This document shows positions 22,038-30,354 of a stretch of 64,000 nt of DNA, in pieces. The position numbers and the translations under genes are program-made. Position 1 is the first letter of the stretch. Every line of letters starts with the position of its first letter. The notes beneath the pieces were generated by a model that saw only the letters and a list, made by a program, of their open reading frames with translations, had not been told where the DNA came from and did no database searches. Origin of the DNA: Rhodospirillaceae bacterium (GTDB lineage: Bacteria > Pseudomonadota > Alphaproteobacteria > MPNO01 > UBA2964); assembly GCA_002709075.1 (NCBI GenBank), contig PAPV01000013.1:20453-84452 (forward strand). The letters are read 5' to 3'.

Positions 22038-23255
22038 ATGAAAAAAAATGATCGTGTGATCATCTGTGGAGGTGGGCCGGTGGGTATGGTTGCTGCACTT
22101 GCGCTGGTTAAACAGAATATTCCCATAACCTTAGTTGAGTCCTTTTCAGAGCCACCTAAAGATCCTAGAGCGGCAACGATTCATCCATCCACTTTAGAAA
22201 TGTTGAGCGATGTTGACCTCGCTAAAATGGTTGTTAAAAAAGGCCTTATTGCTCCGAAATTTCAATTTCGGGACCGCAAGACCCAGGAGATAATCGCGGT
22301 TTTCGATATGGCCCATCTCTCTGATGAGACGGAGTACCCCTTCAGCGTGCAGTATGAGCAATGGAAACTCGTAAGAGACGCGCTTAATTCAGTGAAGCGG
22401 TATGACATTGCCGACATCCGGCTAGGGAGAAAAGCCGTTGCTTTTTCCCAAGATTATGACGGTGTAACACTGATTACTGAGAACGTGGATGGAGAGCTCG
22501 AAAAAATAGAGGGAAAATATATTTTAGCATGTGATGGCGGCCCCTCTACCGTTCGGTTGGGGTTAGGTGTGTTTATGTCCGGATTTACTTGGGGTGAGAG
22601 ATTTCTTGTGCTAACCTCTAAGCACGATTTCGAAGCTAACGACGGTTATACAATTCGAAACTATGTAATGGACCCAACGGAGTGGTGCGCTATTTTTAAA
22701 GTTCCCGGAGATGATGAGGACGGTATTTGGAGAACTTTATTTCCGACCAAAGCCGATGAAACTGATACGGATCTGCTATCGGATGCTGGGGTAAGCGCTA
22801 AAGTTGGAGGATTGCGTTTTGATATGAACCATCATGATATACTTCATCGAAATTTATACACTGTTAATCAGCGAGTTGCTGATCGTTTTACCATCGAGCG
22901 GATTTTCCTTGCCGGTGATGCGGCGCACCTCAACAATCCTTTGGGAGGACTAGGTCTAAATACAGGCATTCATGATTGTATGAATATTACAAAAAAAATA
23001 GGGGATGTGTGGTATAAAAGAGAAAAACCCGAGATTTTTGAACTTTATCATAGGCAGCGTCATCAGTTAGCTACTGAATTTCTCCAAAGTGTATCAATAG
23101 AAAATAAAAAAAGAATTGAAGAAACTGACCCAGAAGTAATTCGGACAAATCAGAAAAACTTACGAGAAAGTTCTGAGGACCCGGTTAAGGCAAAGGCTTG
23201 GCTGATGAGATCATCATTGCTTGATAGTGTTCGTAAAGAGGCGACTATTGAGTAA
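22038..23255 (+). CDS. FAD-dependent aromatic-ring hydroxylase (MhpA/PheA-like)
   Basis: Group A flavoprotein monooxygenase. The N-terminal Rossmann FAD motif is IICGGGPVGMVAALAL (GxGxxG), and the second FAD motif is RIFLAGDAAHLNNPLGGLGLN near residue 290. 405 aa, shorter than MhpA (about 550), without the thioredoxin-like C-terminal domain. The ATG has an excellent GAGGAGATAAA upstream. It is probably NAD(P)H-dependent hydroxylation of a phenolic or related ring. The neighbouring Rieske and decarboxylase-family genes suggest a catabolic pathway, but the substrate cannot be named from sequence. Confidence 0.82.
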   Translation: MKKNDRVIICGGGPVGMVAALALVKQNIPITLVESFSEPPKDPRAATIHPSTLEMLSDVDLAKMVVKKGLIAPKFQFRDRKTQEIIAVFDMAHLSDETEYPFSVQYEQWKLVRDALNSVKRYDIADIRLGRKAVAFSQDYDGVTLITENVDGELEKIEGKYILACDGGPSTVRLGLGVFMSGFTWGERFLVLTSKHDFEANDGYTIRNYVMDPTEWCAIFKVPGDDEDGIWRTLFPTKADETDTDLLSDAGVSAKVGGLRFDMNHHDILHRNLYTVNQRVADRFTIERIFLAGDAAHLNNPLGGLGLNTGIHDCMNITKKIGDVWYKREKPEIFELYHRQRHQLATEFLQSVSIENKKRIEETDPEVIRTNQKNLRESSEDPVKAKAWLMRSSLLDSVRKEATIE

Positions 23256-23333
23256 GATCCTTTAAAATCCTAATGTTTATTCAGTTAGATAACAAAATGG
23301 ATAAGGGCATCGATCAATTTTCAAAAAACAGAG

Positions 23334-23888
23334 CTAGTTTCGACACTCTAACCTAGATATTGCATCGTCGGGCGGTTTACAGCCAACCAAATTTGCCATC
23401 AGCCCGGTTGTGGTAAAATGACCAATTGTATGGACTATTTCTGACATACGTTTGTAACCTAATATTTTTGTCGCGCTTTGAAACTCATCGTCAGATAAAT
23501 CCCCAGTTGTCAAAAGTTCTTTTGTTACTGAGTACACTGATAAGTCCTCTTCGGTCTCAAATGTAGGCGTTACGCCTTTGTTAATTGATTCAATTATTTG
23601 TGATGAAAGGCCAGCACCCAAGGCAGTTCTTGCCTGCGCGCTCCAAGGATAACGGGAATTCCAATGTTTCACAGTAAGAAGCGAAATAATTCGCACCTGG
23701 GAATTTGTTAAGGAGCATTTTAAGAGATGCCCGCTAGATAAGTTGTGTAAATCCCAGACGAAAGCTGAATATGCGTATCCAATTGCCGGTCCAAACCCAA
23801 TCCTTCCATTATCACTGGTGATTCGGTCAAAAATATTTTTTTGATCTGAATCCATGTGTTTTCTTTTCAAAGCTGGAATGCGGGGCAT
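23334..23888 (-). CDS. Carboxymuconolactone decarboxylase family protein
   Basis: A 184-residue alpha-helical protein resembling the CMD/AhpD-like family: RISLLTVKHWNSRYPWSAQARTAL-type segment around residues 65-90, then a conserved helix with a late histidine (IGHFTTTGLMANLV). It lacks the CxxC of peroxidase-type AhpD. Typical roles are decarboxylation or isomerisation in aromatic catabolism, but many members are uncharacterised. It is the last gene of a minus-strand run alcohol dehydrogenase - CobW GTPase - Rieske ferredoxin - CMD with short gaps, probably one operon. Confidence 0.75.
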   Translation of the reverse strand: MPRIPALKRKHMDSDQKNIFDRITSDNGRIGFGPAIGYAYSAFVWDLHNLSSGHLLKCSLTNSQVRIISLLTVKHWNSRYPWSAQARTALGAGLSSQIIESINKGVTPTFETEEDLSVYSVTKELLTTGDLSDDEFQSATKILGYKRMSEIVHTIGHFTTTGLMANLVGCKPPDDAISRLECRN

Positions 23889-23916
23889 TAGTCACTCTCC
23901 GTATAATGAAGCATTA

Positions 23917-24231
23917 TTAATCTTCTGGCACTTCGATGATAACATCATTGGGGTCATCCAATACTTTGTATATTTTCTGAGGTATCATGCAGGGTGGACG
24001 CATGACTTCACCCGTTCGGATGTCAAATGAACCAGCATGAAAATCGCATTCGATTTCATAGCCTTCAAGAAAACCCTCGGATAGAGAACCAGGCCCATGA
24101 CTGCATACGTCATCCATTACATAAAACACACTCTCTACATGAAATACTGCCAACGTAAGATCATTAATTTCAACCTTCAGTCCCTCATCTTCGGGTACAT
24201 CTTCCTTTTTGCATAAAGTCAGAGACGCCAT
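23917..24231 (-). CDS. Rieske [2Fe-2S] ferredoxin
   Basis: Small soluble Rieske protein (104 aa). The cluster ligands are Cys-x-His in DVCSHGPGSL and Cys-x-x-His in IECDFHAGSFD, followed by the usual TGEVMRPPC region. No signal peptide, so cytoplasmic. It resembles the ferredoxin components of ring-hydroxylating dioxygenases (NirD/BphF type). It could pass electrons to the Rieske oxygenase encoded at about 28-29.3 kb. No ferredoxin reductase is visible in the window. Confidence 0.9.
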   Translation of the reverse strand: MASLTLCKKEDVPEDEGLKVEINDLTLAVFHVESVFYVMDDVCSHGPGSLSEGFLEGYEIECDFHAGSFDIRTGEVMRPPCMIPQKIYKVLDDPNDVIIEVPED

Positions 24232-24281
24232 TGTTCCTTCTGTTTAACCTTTAATTGTTACTTCAGTTGAGCTTGATATCT

Positions 24282-25331
24282 CTAAAATGTTGTTTCGTCA
24301 CCCTGTTTGAAACATGTTTGAATTTGGAGACAAGACTCAAAACCGGTTTTGAGTTTTTCTCGATCCAAATTGCGACCTATAAAAACAATACGGGAAATTG
24401 GTGGATCGGTATTCCAAAGCTGACCAAAGTCTCCCTCGACCAACATATTTACCGCTTGGATTACAAGCTTTCGCTTTTCTCCGCTGACCCATATAACACC
24501 TTTTGTTCTAAGTATATCATACCCCCATCTAAACAATAGATCTTGAAGCCATTTTTCAACTTTTTCCGCGTTCATCGGTCCTGCAGTGATAGAAAGAGAA
24601 TAACTAGATATGCCCGATTTATTTATGTGACTGTGTTCATCGTTTTTTCCAACCAAATTATCTAAACCTATACTCTTATCATTATTTATTTCAGTCTGAA
24701 TGCTCGCTAAGTCAAATCCTTTTTGATTTAAAACTTCTAAAGAAGAAACCATTCCATAATTGGTTTTGGTAATGCGGGCGAAAGGATTTATATTTCGAAC
24801 CTTTTCCTCAATCGTTTCAACCTGTTTTGTGGCATCTTGAGTTTTATTGAGAACTATGTGATCGGAGAAAGCAATTTGATCAGAGGCATCGTTTGTTAAG
24901 GATAATTGATCTGTGATATTAATTGCATCTACAACACATATTACTGAGTCCAATCTGCACTGTGAACCGATTACTTGATCAATTATAAGAGTCTGAATGA
25001 CTGGGCTTGGGTTGGCGAGACCAGTGGTTTCAATAATGATACCTTCTAGAAACGGTTTTTTTATCAGCAAAGCTCTGAGCGCACGAATTAAATCTCCTCG
25101 CACTACACAGCAGATACAGCCGGATGATAATTCGATTAATTCTTCTGACTCAGTTTCGATAAGTTCGCTGTCAATTCCTATATCACCGAATTCATTTACT
25201 ATGATAGCAAACTTTGCTGTATTTATATCTGCAATAAGATTATTTAAAAGTGTGGTCTTTCCTGCTCCTAGAAAGCCAGTTATTACCGTAACCGGAATCC
25301 TCTTATCATTTTTTTGTACTGTATTTGTCAA
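24282..25331 (-). CDS. COG0523/CobW-family GTP-binding metal chaperone
   Basis: G3E-family P-loop GTPase. Walker A is GFLGAGKTTLLNNL, the metal-binding motif is GCICC (in SSGCICCVVRGDL), and the guanine motif is LNKTQD. The C-terminal CobW_C domain is at about residues 235-340. 349 aa. Family members deliver zinc, cobalt or iron to partner enzymes. Its position directly after a zinc alcohol dehydrogenase and before Rieske and CMD genes suggests it loads a metal into one of them. No Zur-type operator was recognised. Confidence 0.88.
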   Translation of the reverse strand: MTNTVQKNDKRIPVTVITGFLGAGKTTLLNNLIADINTAKFAIIVNEFGDIGIDSELIETESEELIELSSGCICCVVRGDLIRALRALLIKKPFLEGIIIETTGLANPSPVIQTLIIDQVIGSQCRLDSVICVVDAINITDQLSLTNDASDQIAFSDHIVLNKTQDATKQVETIEEKVRNINPFARITKTNYGMVSSLEVLNQKGFDLASIQTEINNDKSIGLDNLVGKNDEHSHINKSGISSYSLSITAGPMNAEKVEKWLQDLLFRWGYDILRTKGVIWVSGEKRKLVIQAVNMLVEGDFGQLWNTDPPISRIVFIGRNLDREKLKTGFESCLQIQTCFKQGDETTF

Positions 25332-25345
25332 GATTTAAACCATTG

Positions 25346-26446
25346 TTATTCCCATGGCAGCAAGGAAACATGAATACAGTCTCCGCTACCACCTACAGCA
25401 TTGATTGCATTATGAACATCTTTTAGCCCAAACCGGTGCGTTGTCATTAGTTCGAATGGGTACCGATCCGAGTTTAATTGTTTCAGACCTAACTCACAGC
25501 TTTCATAATTATGGCCGCGTGCTGCTTTGATTGTTATGTATTTATTGGCAATCTTTCCCATCGGAAAATTTGGAAACTCTGGTACATCCTCACCTTGAAA
25601 TTGAAGTGTACCACCTTTCCTTTTCAATGCTTCGACACCCAATAAAGTTGGTATTGTACCAGCGCCAGCAGTGCAGTCCAAAGACACGTCTACTCCCTCA
25701 CCATTGGTGATTTCCATAATTCTTTCTAATGGGTCCTCTTCATCTACAATTATGGTGTAGTCAGCTCCTAATTTTTTAGCTACCTCCAAGCGTTTTTTGT
25801 CTTTGGACGTGCCAGTCACAATTATTAATGATGCCCCTGCTTGATGGGACGCAACCGTATTACATAGACCTTGTTGACCTGGACCTTGAATTAGTACTTT
25901 GCTGTCATAACCCACCCTACAGTCAAAAAGTGCCCACTGGATGCCATTTGCCATTGGTGTAACAACACCCGCAATTTCAGGGTTCAAACCATTTGGAAGT
26001 TTGTGAATAACCGAATTCCAAGGCAGGTACATATATTCTGCAAATCCACCAAACAAATGCGGTGCCCGCTCCGCAAGGGTGTAACCGAAACGAAGTCCCT
26101 CTGGAAACTTTCGCCAGTCTGTAAACATGCAAAGCCTGTAATCTCCTCTGTGGCAATGTTCACAGTTCATGCAGCCAACATAATGTTCCACAAAAACTAA
26201 ATCGCCTTCTTTAAGTCCACGTCGGTCTTGGAAGACTTTTCCCGCTTTTGCTATGTAACCAATATTCTCATGACCCATAACCACCGGTCCTGGGAAAGGT
26301 GGTTTGGAATAGAATTTGACATCCGTTCCACAGATGCCGGCCACCTCTACCTTTAGGAGAGCCGCTTCATCGGGTATGTCTGGCATGTCATACTCTCGAA
26401 ACTCCGTTGTTTGCGGCGCTGTTCGTACAGCAGCGTTTACTTTCAT
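25346..26446 (-). CDS. Zinc-dependent alcohol dehydrogenase (MDR family)
   Basis: Medium-chain dehydrogenase/reductase. Catalytic zinc ligands lie in GICGTDVKFY and MGHENIG. Four structural-zinc cysteines are in VGCMNCEHCHRGDYRLC. The NAD(P) fold starts at VLIQGPGQQGL, with the acidic Asp/Glu region later. 366-368 aa, typical. The frame extends to a TTG two codons before this ATG; a strong GGAGGAAAG precedes both. First gene of the ADH-CobW-Rieske-CMD run. Probably oxidises an alcohol intermediate; the substrate is unknown. Confidence 0.87.
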   Translation of the reverse strand: MKVNAAVRTAPQTTEFREYDMPDIPDEAALLKVEVAGICGTDVKFYSKPPFPGPVVMGHENIGYIAKAGKVFQDRRGLKEGDLVFVEHYVGCMNCEHCHRGDYRLCMFTDWRKFPEGLRFGYTLAERAPHLFGGFAEYMYLPWNSVIHKLPNGLNPEIAGVVTPMANGIQWALFDCRVGYDSKVLIQGPGQQGLCNTVASHQAGASLIIVTGTSKDKKRLEVAKKLGADYTIIVDEEDPLERIMEITNGEGVDVSLDCTAGAGTIPTLLGVEALKRKGGTLQFQGEDVPEFPNFPMGKIANKYITIKAARGHNYESCELGLKQLNSDRYPFELMTTHRFGLKDVHNAINAVGGSGDCIHVSLLPWE

Positions 26447-26536
26447 AGTCAAAATCTTTCCTCCCTCTTTAATGTTGACGTTGATTTACCAAACGCGCAG
26501 ATTTCCGGCAAGGTCAGCAAAGAAGGAAGTTAATAT

Positions 26537-26827
26537 ATGTTTAGAAGGCTTGGGCCGGCGGCGGATAGGCTCCCGGATATTGCACGGATCGAGAAAATAA
26601 TCCGTAGGCGGTTTGAGGTGAACGAAAACGAGATTATTCTTGTATCCCAGGATGTTAATAATAAGCCGGGCTTTCCCATAGAAGAAACAAACATCGTTTT
26701 CTTCAAGGAAAATAAACGGTTTAAATTAAAAATCTTCTTACCGGTTGCAAGCGTTTCAGAGAAAGACATACCACTTAAATGGTTATTGAACTCTCTGCAG
26801 GATACCGGAGAAGACGATTGCTGCTGA
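26537..26827 (+). CDS. Small conserved-looking protein, 96 aa, unknown function
   Basis: Plus-strand gene between two minus-strand genes. The ATG is preceded by AAGGAAG at good spacing. It has balanced amino-acid use and a plausible alpha/beta pattern: LPDIARIEKIIRRRF helix, ENEIILVSQDV strand, ETNIVFFKENKRFKLKIFLPV strands, and a final acidic stretch ending DDCC. No membrane segment. The double cysteine at the end could bind metal or form a disulfide. I do not recognise the family. The opposite strand also has a long open frame here, but with poor, low-complexity composition. Confidence 0.6.
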   Translation: MFRRLGPAADRLPDIARIEKIIRRRFEVNENEIILVSQDVNNKPGFPIEETNIVFFKENKRFKLKIFLPVASVSEKDIPLKWLLNSLQDTGEDDCC

Positions 26828-26860
26828 AATTTTGTTAATAAGTTGGAAAACATTTTAAAA

Positions 26861-27718
26861 CTAAACGGACTTGTGTTTTTGTATAAAATCGATGATTTTC
26901 TTAGGAGCATTTGCTTCACTCTGTTGTTTAACTGGTATGTCCCAAAAAGTTGACCCTCGTAAACATTCGTGTAAGTACCAAGCAGCCGAAGTCGCGTGAA
27001 ATTTGTCATTACCCGGTACTATCAGACTCGGTATATTAAGATTAAGCATTTCTTCTGGCTCTGCCCCTGGTGCTGTATCGCGGTCAAATAATCCTCGGTA
27101 CATAGCGGTCACTAACAATCGGTATGTTTCATTATCTTGTGAAGCATAAGCTCGGGCAAAAACATCGCTTTTTCGAATTGTTTGAACCCAAGGTCCACCT
27201 CTTGGATCGGATGAGAAATTCTTTTCATGCGATTTGGCTAGTTCTGTCACCGCTCTCAGGCCATGTTCTTCCACAAAAGCTAAATGTCTAGCGAAACGCT
27301 GATGGCTGGAAATACGATAGTTTGCTCCTCCCACGGGCCAGTAATGAACCATAGAAAGTGAACGTTCCGGGTGTGTTGCTCCAAAAGCTATTACTGGGCT
27401 GCATCCCATGCAACCTCCGATGAGATGAACTTTTTCAATTTTTAAAGCATCGATTATTGCAATACCTTGGCGAACAAAGTGGTCCCAAGTGATAAGCTCA
27501 ATTCTGCCGCCGCTTCTTCCATTTTCTCTTCGGTCAAATAAAATGCATTTAAAATGTTTTGGCAGATGGTCAAGGAGCTTTATTTTTTTATAAACACCAA
27601 GATCTGTCCATTTTTCAATTCTTGCATCAAATCCGCCCGGAGAATACATAAGTACTGGGGGACCATCTCCCCTTACCTCATAGTAGGTATCGATACCGTC
27701 TGCAGAAATAATAGGCAT
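26861..27718 (-). CDS. Alpha/beta hydrolase with a cysteine nucleophile motif
   Basis: Alpha/beta-hydrolase-fold protein of 285 aa. The oxyanion region is VLMYSPGGFD, CILFDRRENGRS follows, and the nucleophile elbow is LIGGCMGCSP (G-x-C-x-G instead of the usual G-x-S-x-G). Asp is in IVPGNDKFH. The catalytic His is likely in the FH segment or at the C-terminus. Cysteine elbows occur in dienelactone hydrolases and some C-C hydrolases. It lies between the small unknown gene and the divergent Rieske oxygenase, so it may act on a ring-cleavage or lactone product, which is inference. Confidence 0.82.
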   Translation of the reverse strand: MPIISADGIDTYYEVRGDGPPVLMYSPGGFDARIEKWTDLGVYKKIKLLDHLPKHFKCILFDRRENGRSGGRIELITWDHFVRQGIAIIDALKIEKVHLIGGCMGCSPVIAFGATHPERSLSMVHYWPVGGANYRISSHQRFARHLAFVEEHGLRAVTELAKSHEKNFSSDPRGGPWVQTIRKSDVFARAYASQDNETYRLLVTAMYRGLFDRDTAPGAEPEEMLNLNIPSLIVPGNDKFHATSAAWYLHECLRGSTFWDIPVKQQSEANAPKKIIDFIQKHKSV

Positions 27719-27971
27719 TGGGGCCTCTACGTTTTCTATAATGTTAACCTTTTGTATAATCGCTCCCGTAGTTTATAACTGTCAATGTCTTCCTGAACGT
27801 AAGTTGTAATAGCACAAATGTTGCAATCGTTTCATTGACTGAAGGGCATGAATTTCCTACTTTTATTGTGTATAGTTAAAATTCTTTTAGATATTGGTCT
27901 ATGCCGAGTCTGTATATGCTTACATTTTAGATAATTGATAGTGCAAGAGAAAATGGATCAAAGGTAAAATT

Positions 27972-29258
27972 ATGCTACGCAAGGAAGTAAACGATCTTCT
28001 CACTCAGACTGGCAAAGGTACCCCGATGGGGGAACTTTTTCGGCAGTATTGGATGCCAGCACTTTTGGCCTGGGAACTACCTGAAAACGATTGTCCACCG
28101 GTGCGAGTGAAATTACTTGGTGAAGAAATGGTTGCCTTCCGGGACACCAATGGTAATTATGGTTTGGTCGAAGAATACTGTGCACATCGCCGGGTCTCCC
28201 TTTGGTTTGGCAGAAATGAAAGGGGGGGGCTGCGGTGCCCTTATCATGGTTGGAAGTATGATTATACCGGTCAGTGTGTTGAGGTGCCATCCGAGCCAGC
28301 TGAAAGCGGATATGCTGAGACGATTAAGCTTACTTCCTATCCACTCATAAAAATCGGTGATGTTTTATGGACATTTATGGGTGATGCCGAAAATAAACCT
28401 CCCGAACCTGAGTGGGAATTTTGCCGAGTTGCGCCCGAGCAAAATTTTACATCTAAAAGGCTCCAATATTCTAACTGGTTGCAGGGAATGGAAGGGGGTA
28501 TTGACTCCAGTCATGTATCATTTTTGCATGGCAAAGGTCTAACGACGGATCCATTGTTTGCTGGTTCAAAAGGTAATGATTACAATCTAAACGACTTTAA
28601 ACCTGTTTTTGAGGTCGAACGCTCTGGCGGAGGTCTCTATATTGGTGCAAGGCGCAATGCAGAAGATGGAAAATATTACTGGAGAATTACTCAATTCGTT
28701 ATCCCCTCATTCACAATGATCCCGCCTCGCGGCGACCATCCTCAGCATGGCCATTTTTGGATTCCAATCGATGATGAAAATCATTGGGCTTGGAGTTATG
28801 ATTACCATCCTACTCGCCCACTATCTGATAAAGAGCGCAAAGCATGTGAAGATGGTCATGGAATTCATAATGAGTATGTGCCGGGGACTTTTATACCGCT
28901 GCAAAATCGTGATAATGATTATTTAATGGATCGCGAAGCGCAAAAAAGTGGTGATTTGTATTCTGGTGTCAAGGGTATCGCGATGCAGGATGCTAGTTTA
29001 CAAGAGTCCATGGGACCAGTGTGTGATCGAACCCGTGAAAATCTTGTATCTACAGATAATGGCATAATTATGGCGAGAAATTTATTAAGAAAAGCTGCGA
29101 TAGCGCTGCGTGATAAGGGAAAGGAACCAATCGGACGCGATCCAGAACATCAGAAGGTGCGTTCTGTGGCAGTAGTATTATCTCCTGAAGAAAAATTTGT
29201 AGAAACTTGTGCTGATGCGCTTAGATCTTCCCCCGGTAAAGTTAGGACTTCTGTTTAG
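27972..29258 (+). CDS. Rieske non-heme iron oxygenase, large subunit
   Basis: Terminal oxygenase of the phthalate-4,5-dioxygenase-like type. The N-terminal Rieske domain has Cys-x-His in EYCAHRRVSLWFGRN and Cys-x-x-His in LRCPYHGWKYDYTG (residues about 69-92). The catalytic domain has the bridging Asp and iron His pair in GGIDSSHVSFLHG near 175. 428 aa, typical for single-component alpha subunits. No beta subunit is encoded nearby. Electrons could come from the Rieske ferredoxin at 24 kb. Monocistronic in appearance, divergent from the alpha/beta hydrolase. The substrate is unknown, though an aromatic or heterocyclic acid is likely. Confidence 0.9.
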   Translation: MLRKEVNDLLTQTGKGTPMGELFRQYWMPALLAWELPENDCPPVRVKLLGEEMVAFRDTNGNYGLVEEYCAHRRVSLWFGRNERGGLRCPYHGWKYDYTGQCVEVPSEPAESGYAETIKLTSYPLIKIGDVLWTFMGDAENKPPEPEWEFCRVAPEQNFTSKRLQYSNWLQGMEGGIDSSHVSFLHGKGLTTDPLFAGSKGNDYNLNDFKPVFEVERSGGGLYIGARRNAEDGKYYWRITQFVIPSFTMIPPRGDHPQHGHFWIPIDDENHWAWSYDYHPTRPLSDKERKACEDGHGIHNEYVPGTFIPLQNRDNDYLMDREAQKSGDLYSGVKGIAMQDASLQESMGPVCDRTRENLVSTDNGIIMARNLLRKAAIALRDKGKEPIGRDPEHQKVRSVAVVLSPEEKFVETCADALRSSPGKVRTSV

Positions 29259-29558
29259 TACCAGACAATATCCTCTACGTTGAACAAATATTAAACAATA
29301 AAAAATTTCGTGTTTGGCGTCAGATACGTATTTGGGGAACAAAAATAATTCTATTCAAAAGACTTTATGCAAAGAATAACGAAAATATGGCACGCGACTC
29401 CCTGGTATGTATTTTACTACCCTACGCCCTCCACTTTTTTTGATTTAAGAGAAGTGTAACTTCGTTATTTGTATTTACGAAGACAAATACCGCCGAAAGC
29501 AGCTCCGGTTATTGCAATGTCTAATTTCCGCCTAATTGTATTAAAATTCTTATGCACA
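29259..29558. other. Intergenic region between Rieske oxygenase and NIPSNAP gene
   Basis: 300 bp between convergent genes, AT-rich. I see no credible gene, tRNA or strong terminator hairpin. It is probably the 3' untranslated space of both genes. Confidence 0.4.
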
Positions 29559-30182
29559 TCACTGCAAGGGTGAAAAATTCGATGGGATAACTATTTTATT
29601 TGTCTGCACTTGCAATGTTTCACGTCTACCATGGGGTGGCCAGATGCCCGCTGCAGCGGCTTCAGCGCGTACTTCAGCGCGATGATTAAGGCTTTTGTAG
29701 CTCCATATGTGAACAAATTTATTTAATTCTCCTGAGTCGGTGTGCATTGCCATTACAAGCGGAGACAATTTTTCACGTTCCGGAAGTGCTTTTGCCCAAT
29801 TTTTATACACTTCATTAATCATACCCGGAATAATCTGGTATTCCCTCCATTCAAATATGGGACCGAGCTTTCCTTTAGGAAATTCAGGAGTGAAGGGTGC
29901 TGGGTAAAAAATTTCAGATTTCATATTCTCCTGTAAATGCATCACTTTCGGAGGCCAACCATATTTTTTGTCGCTTATAGATCTATGACGTTTTTTCTGA
30001 CGCTCATTTGCGTCTTTGTAAGGCCATATATGTATTACTTCATTTAGCATTCCGATTTCTGTATGAAAAAATGCTGAAAGCTTAGATAAATTTCGGCGTT
30101 TTTCATATGCTTTTCCAAACACTTTGATAAATTCTGGTACACCGCGTGGTTGCAGACGGTAGGTTCTAACTTCATATATCAT
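29559..30182 (-). CDS. NIPSNAP family protein
   Basis: A 207-residue protein of two tandem NIPSNAP-type ferredoxin-like domains. The first starts MIYEVRTYRLQPRGV and has LNEVIHIWPYKDANERQK. The second has FEWREYQIIPGMINEVYK and LNKFVHIWSYKSLNHRAEVR. These dimeric alpha/beta-barrel domains are common next to oxygenase genes, but their biochemical role is generally unknown. Divergent from the selenium-locus transporter with about 170 bp between. It could belong with the oxygenase region rather than the selenium genes. Confidence 0.85.
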   Translation of the reverse strand: MIYEVRTYRLQPRGVPEFIKVFGKAYEKRRNLSKLSAFFHTEIGMLNEVIHIWPYKDANERQKKRHRSISDKKYGWPPKVMHLQENMKSEIFYPAPFTPEFPKGKLGPIFEWREYQIIPGMINEVYKNWAKALPEREKLSPLVMAMHTDSGELNKFVHIWSYKSLNHRAEVRAEAAAAGIWPPHGRRETLQVQTNKIVIPSNFSPLQ

Positions 30183-30354
30183 TTAAGGCTTCCTTCCCTA
30201 ATCGATTTTATACTGTGTCATAGAAACTTGATAAGTAGTAGAGCTTGTTGCAATTATGATTGATTTTTCTATATGTTATTAAATATCATTTTTACAGCAA
30301 TAGTATTGTTGTGACAGACAATATAGGGTGAATATTTTATTAGGAGAACGTACA

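Noticed and set aside
26530..27009. Minus-strand ORF of 159 aa across the small plus-strand gene
   Set aside because: Low-complexity, serine/phenylalanine-rich composition and overlap with the end of the alpha/beta hydrolase suggest a shadow frame; the plus-strand frame has a proper ribosome-binding site.
21308..30182. Genomic island integrated at tRNA-Ser
   Set aside because: Gene content changes abruptly after the tRNA, but I saw no integrase beside it, no second copy of the tRNA 3' end and no insertion sequence. Only the ordinary XerC lies in the window.
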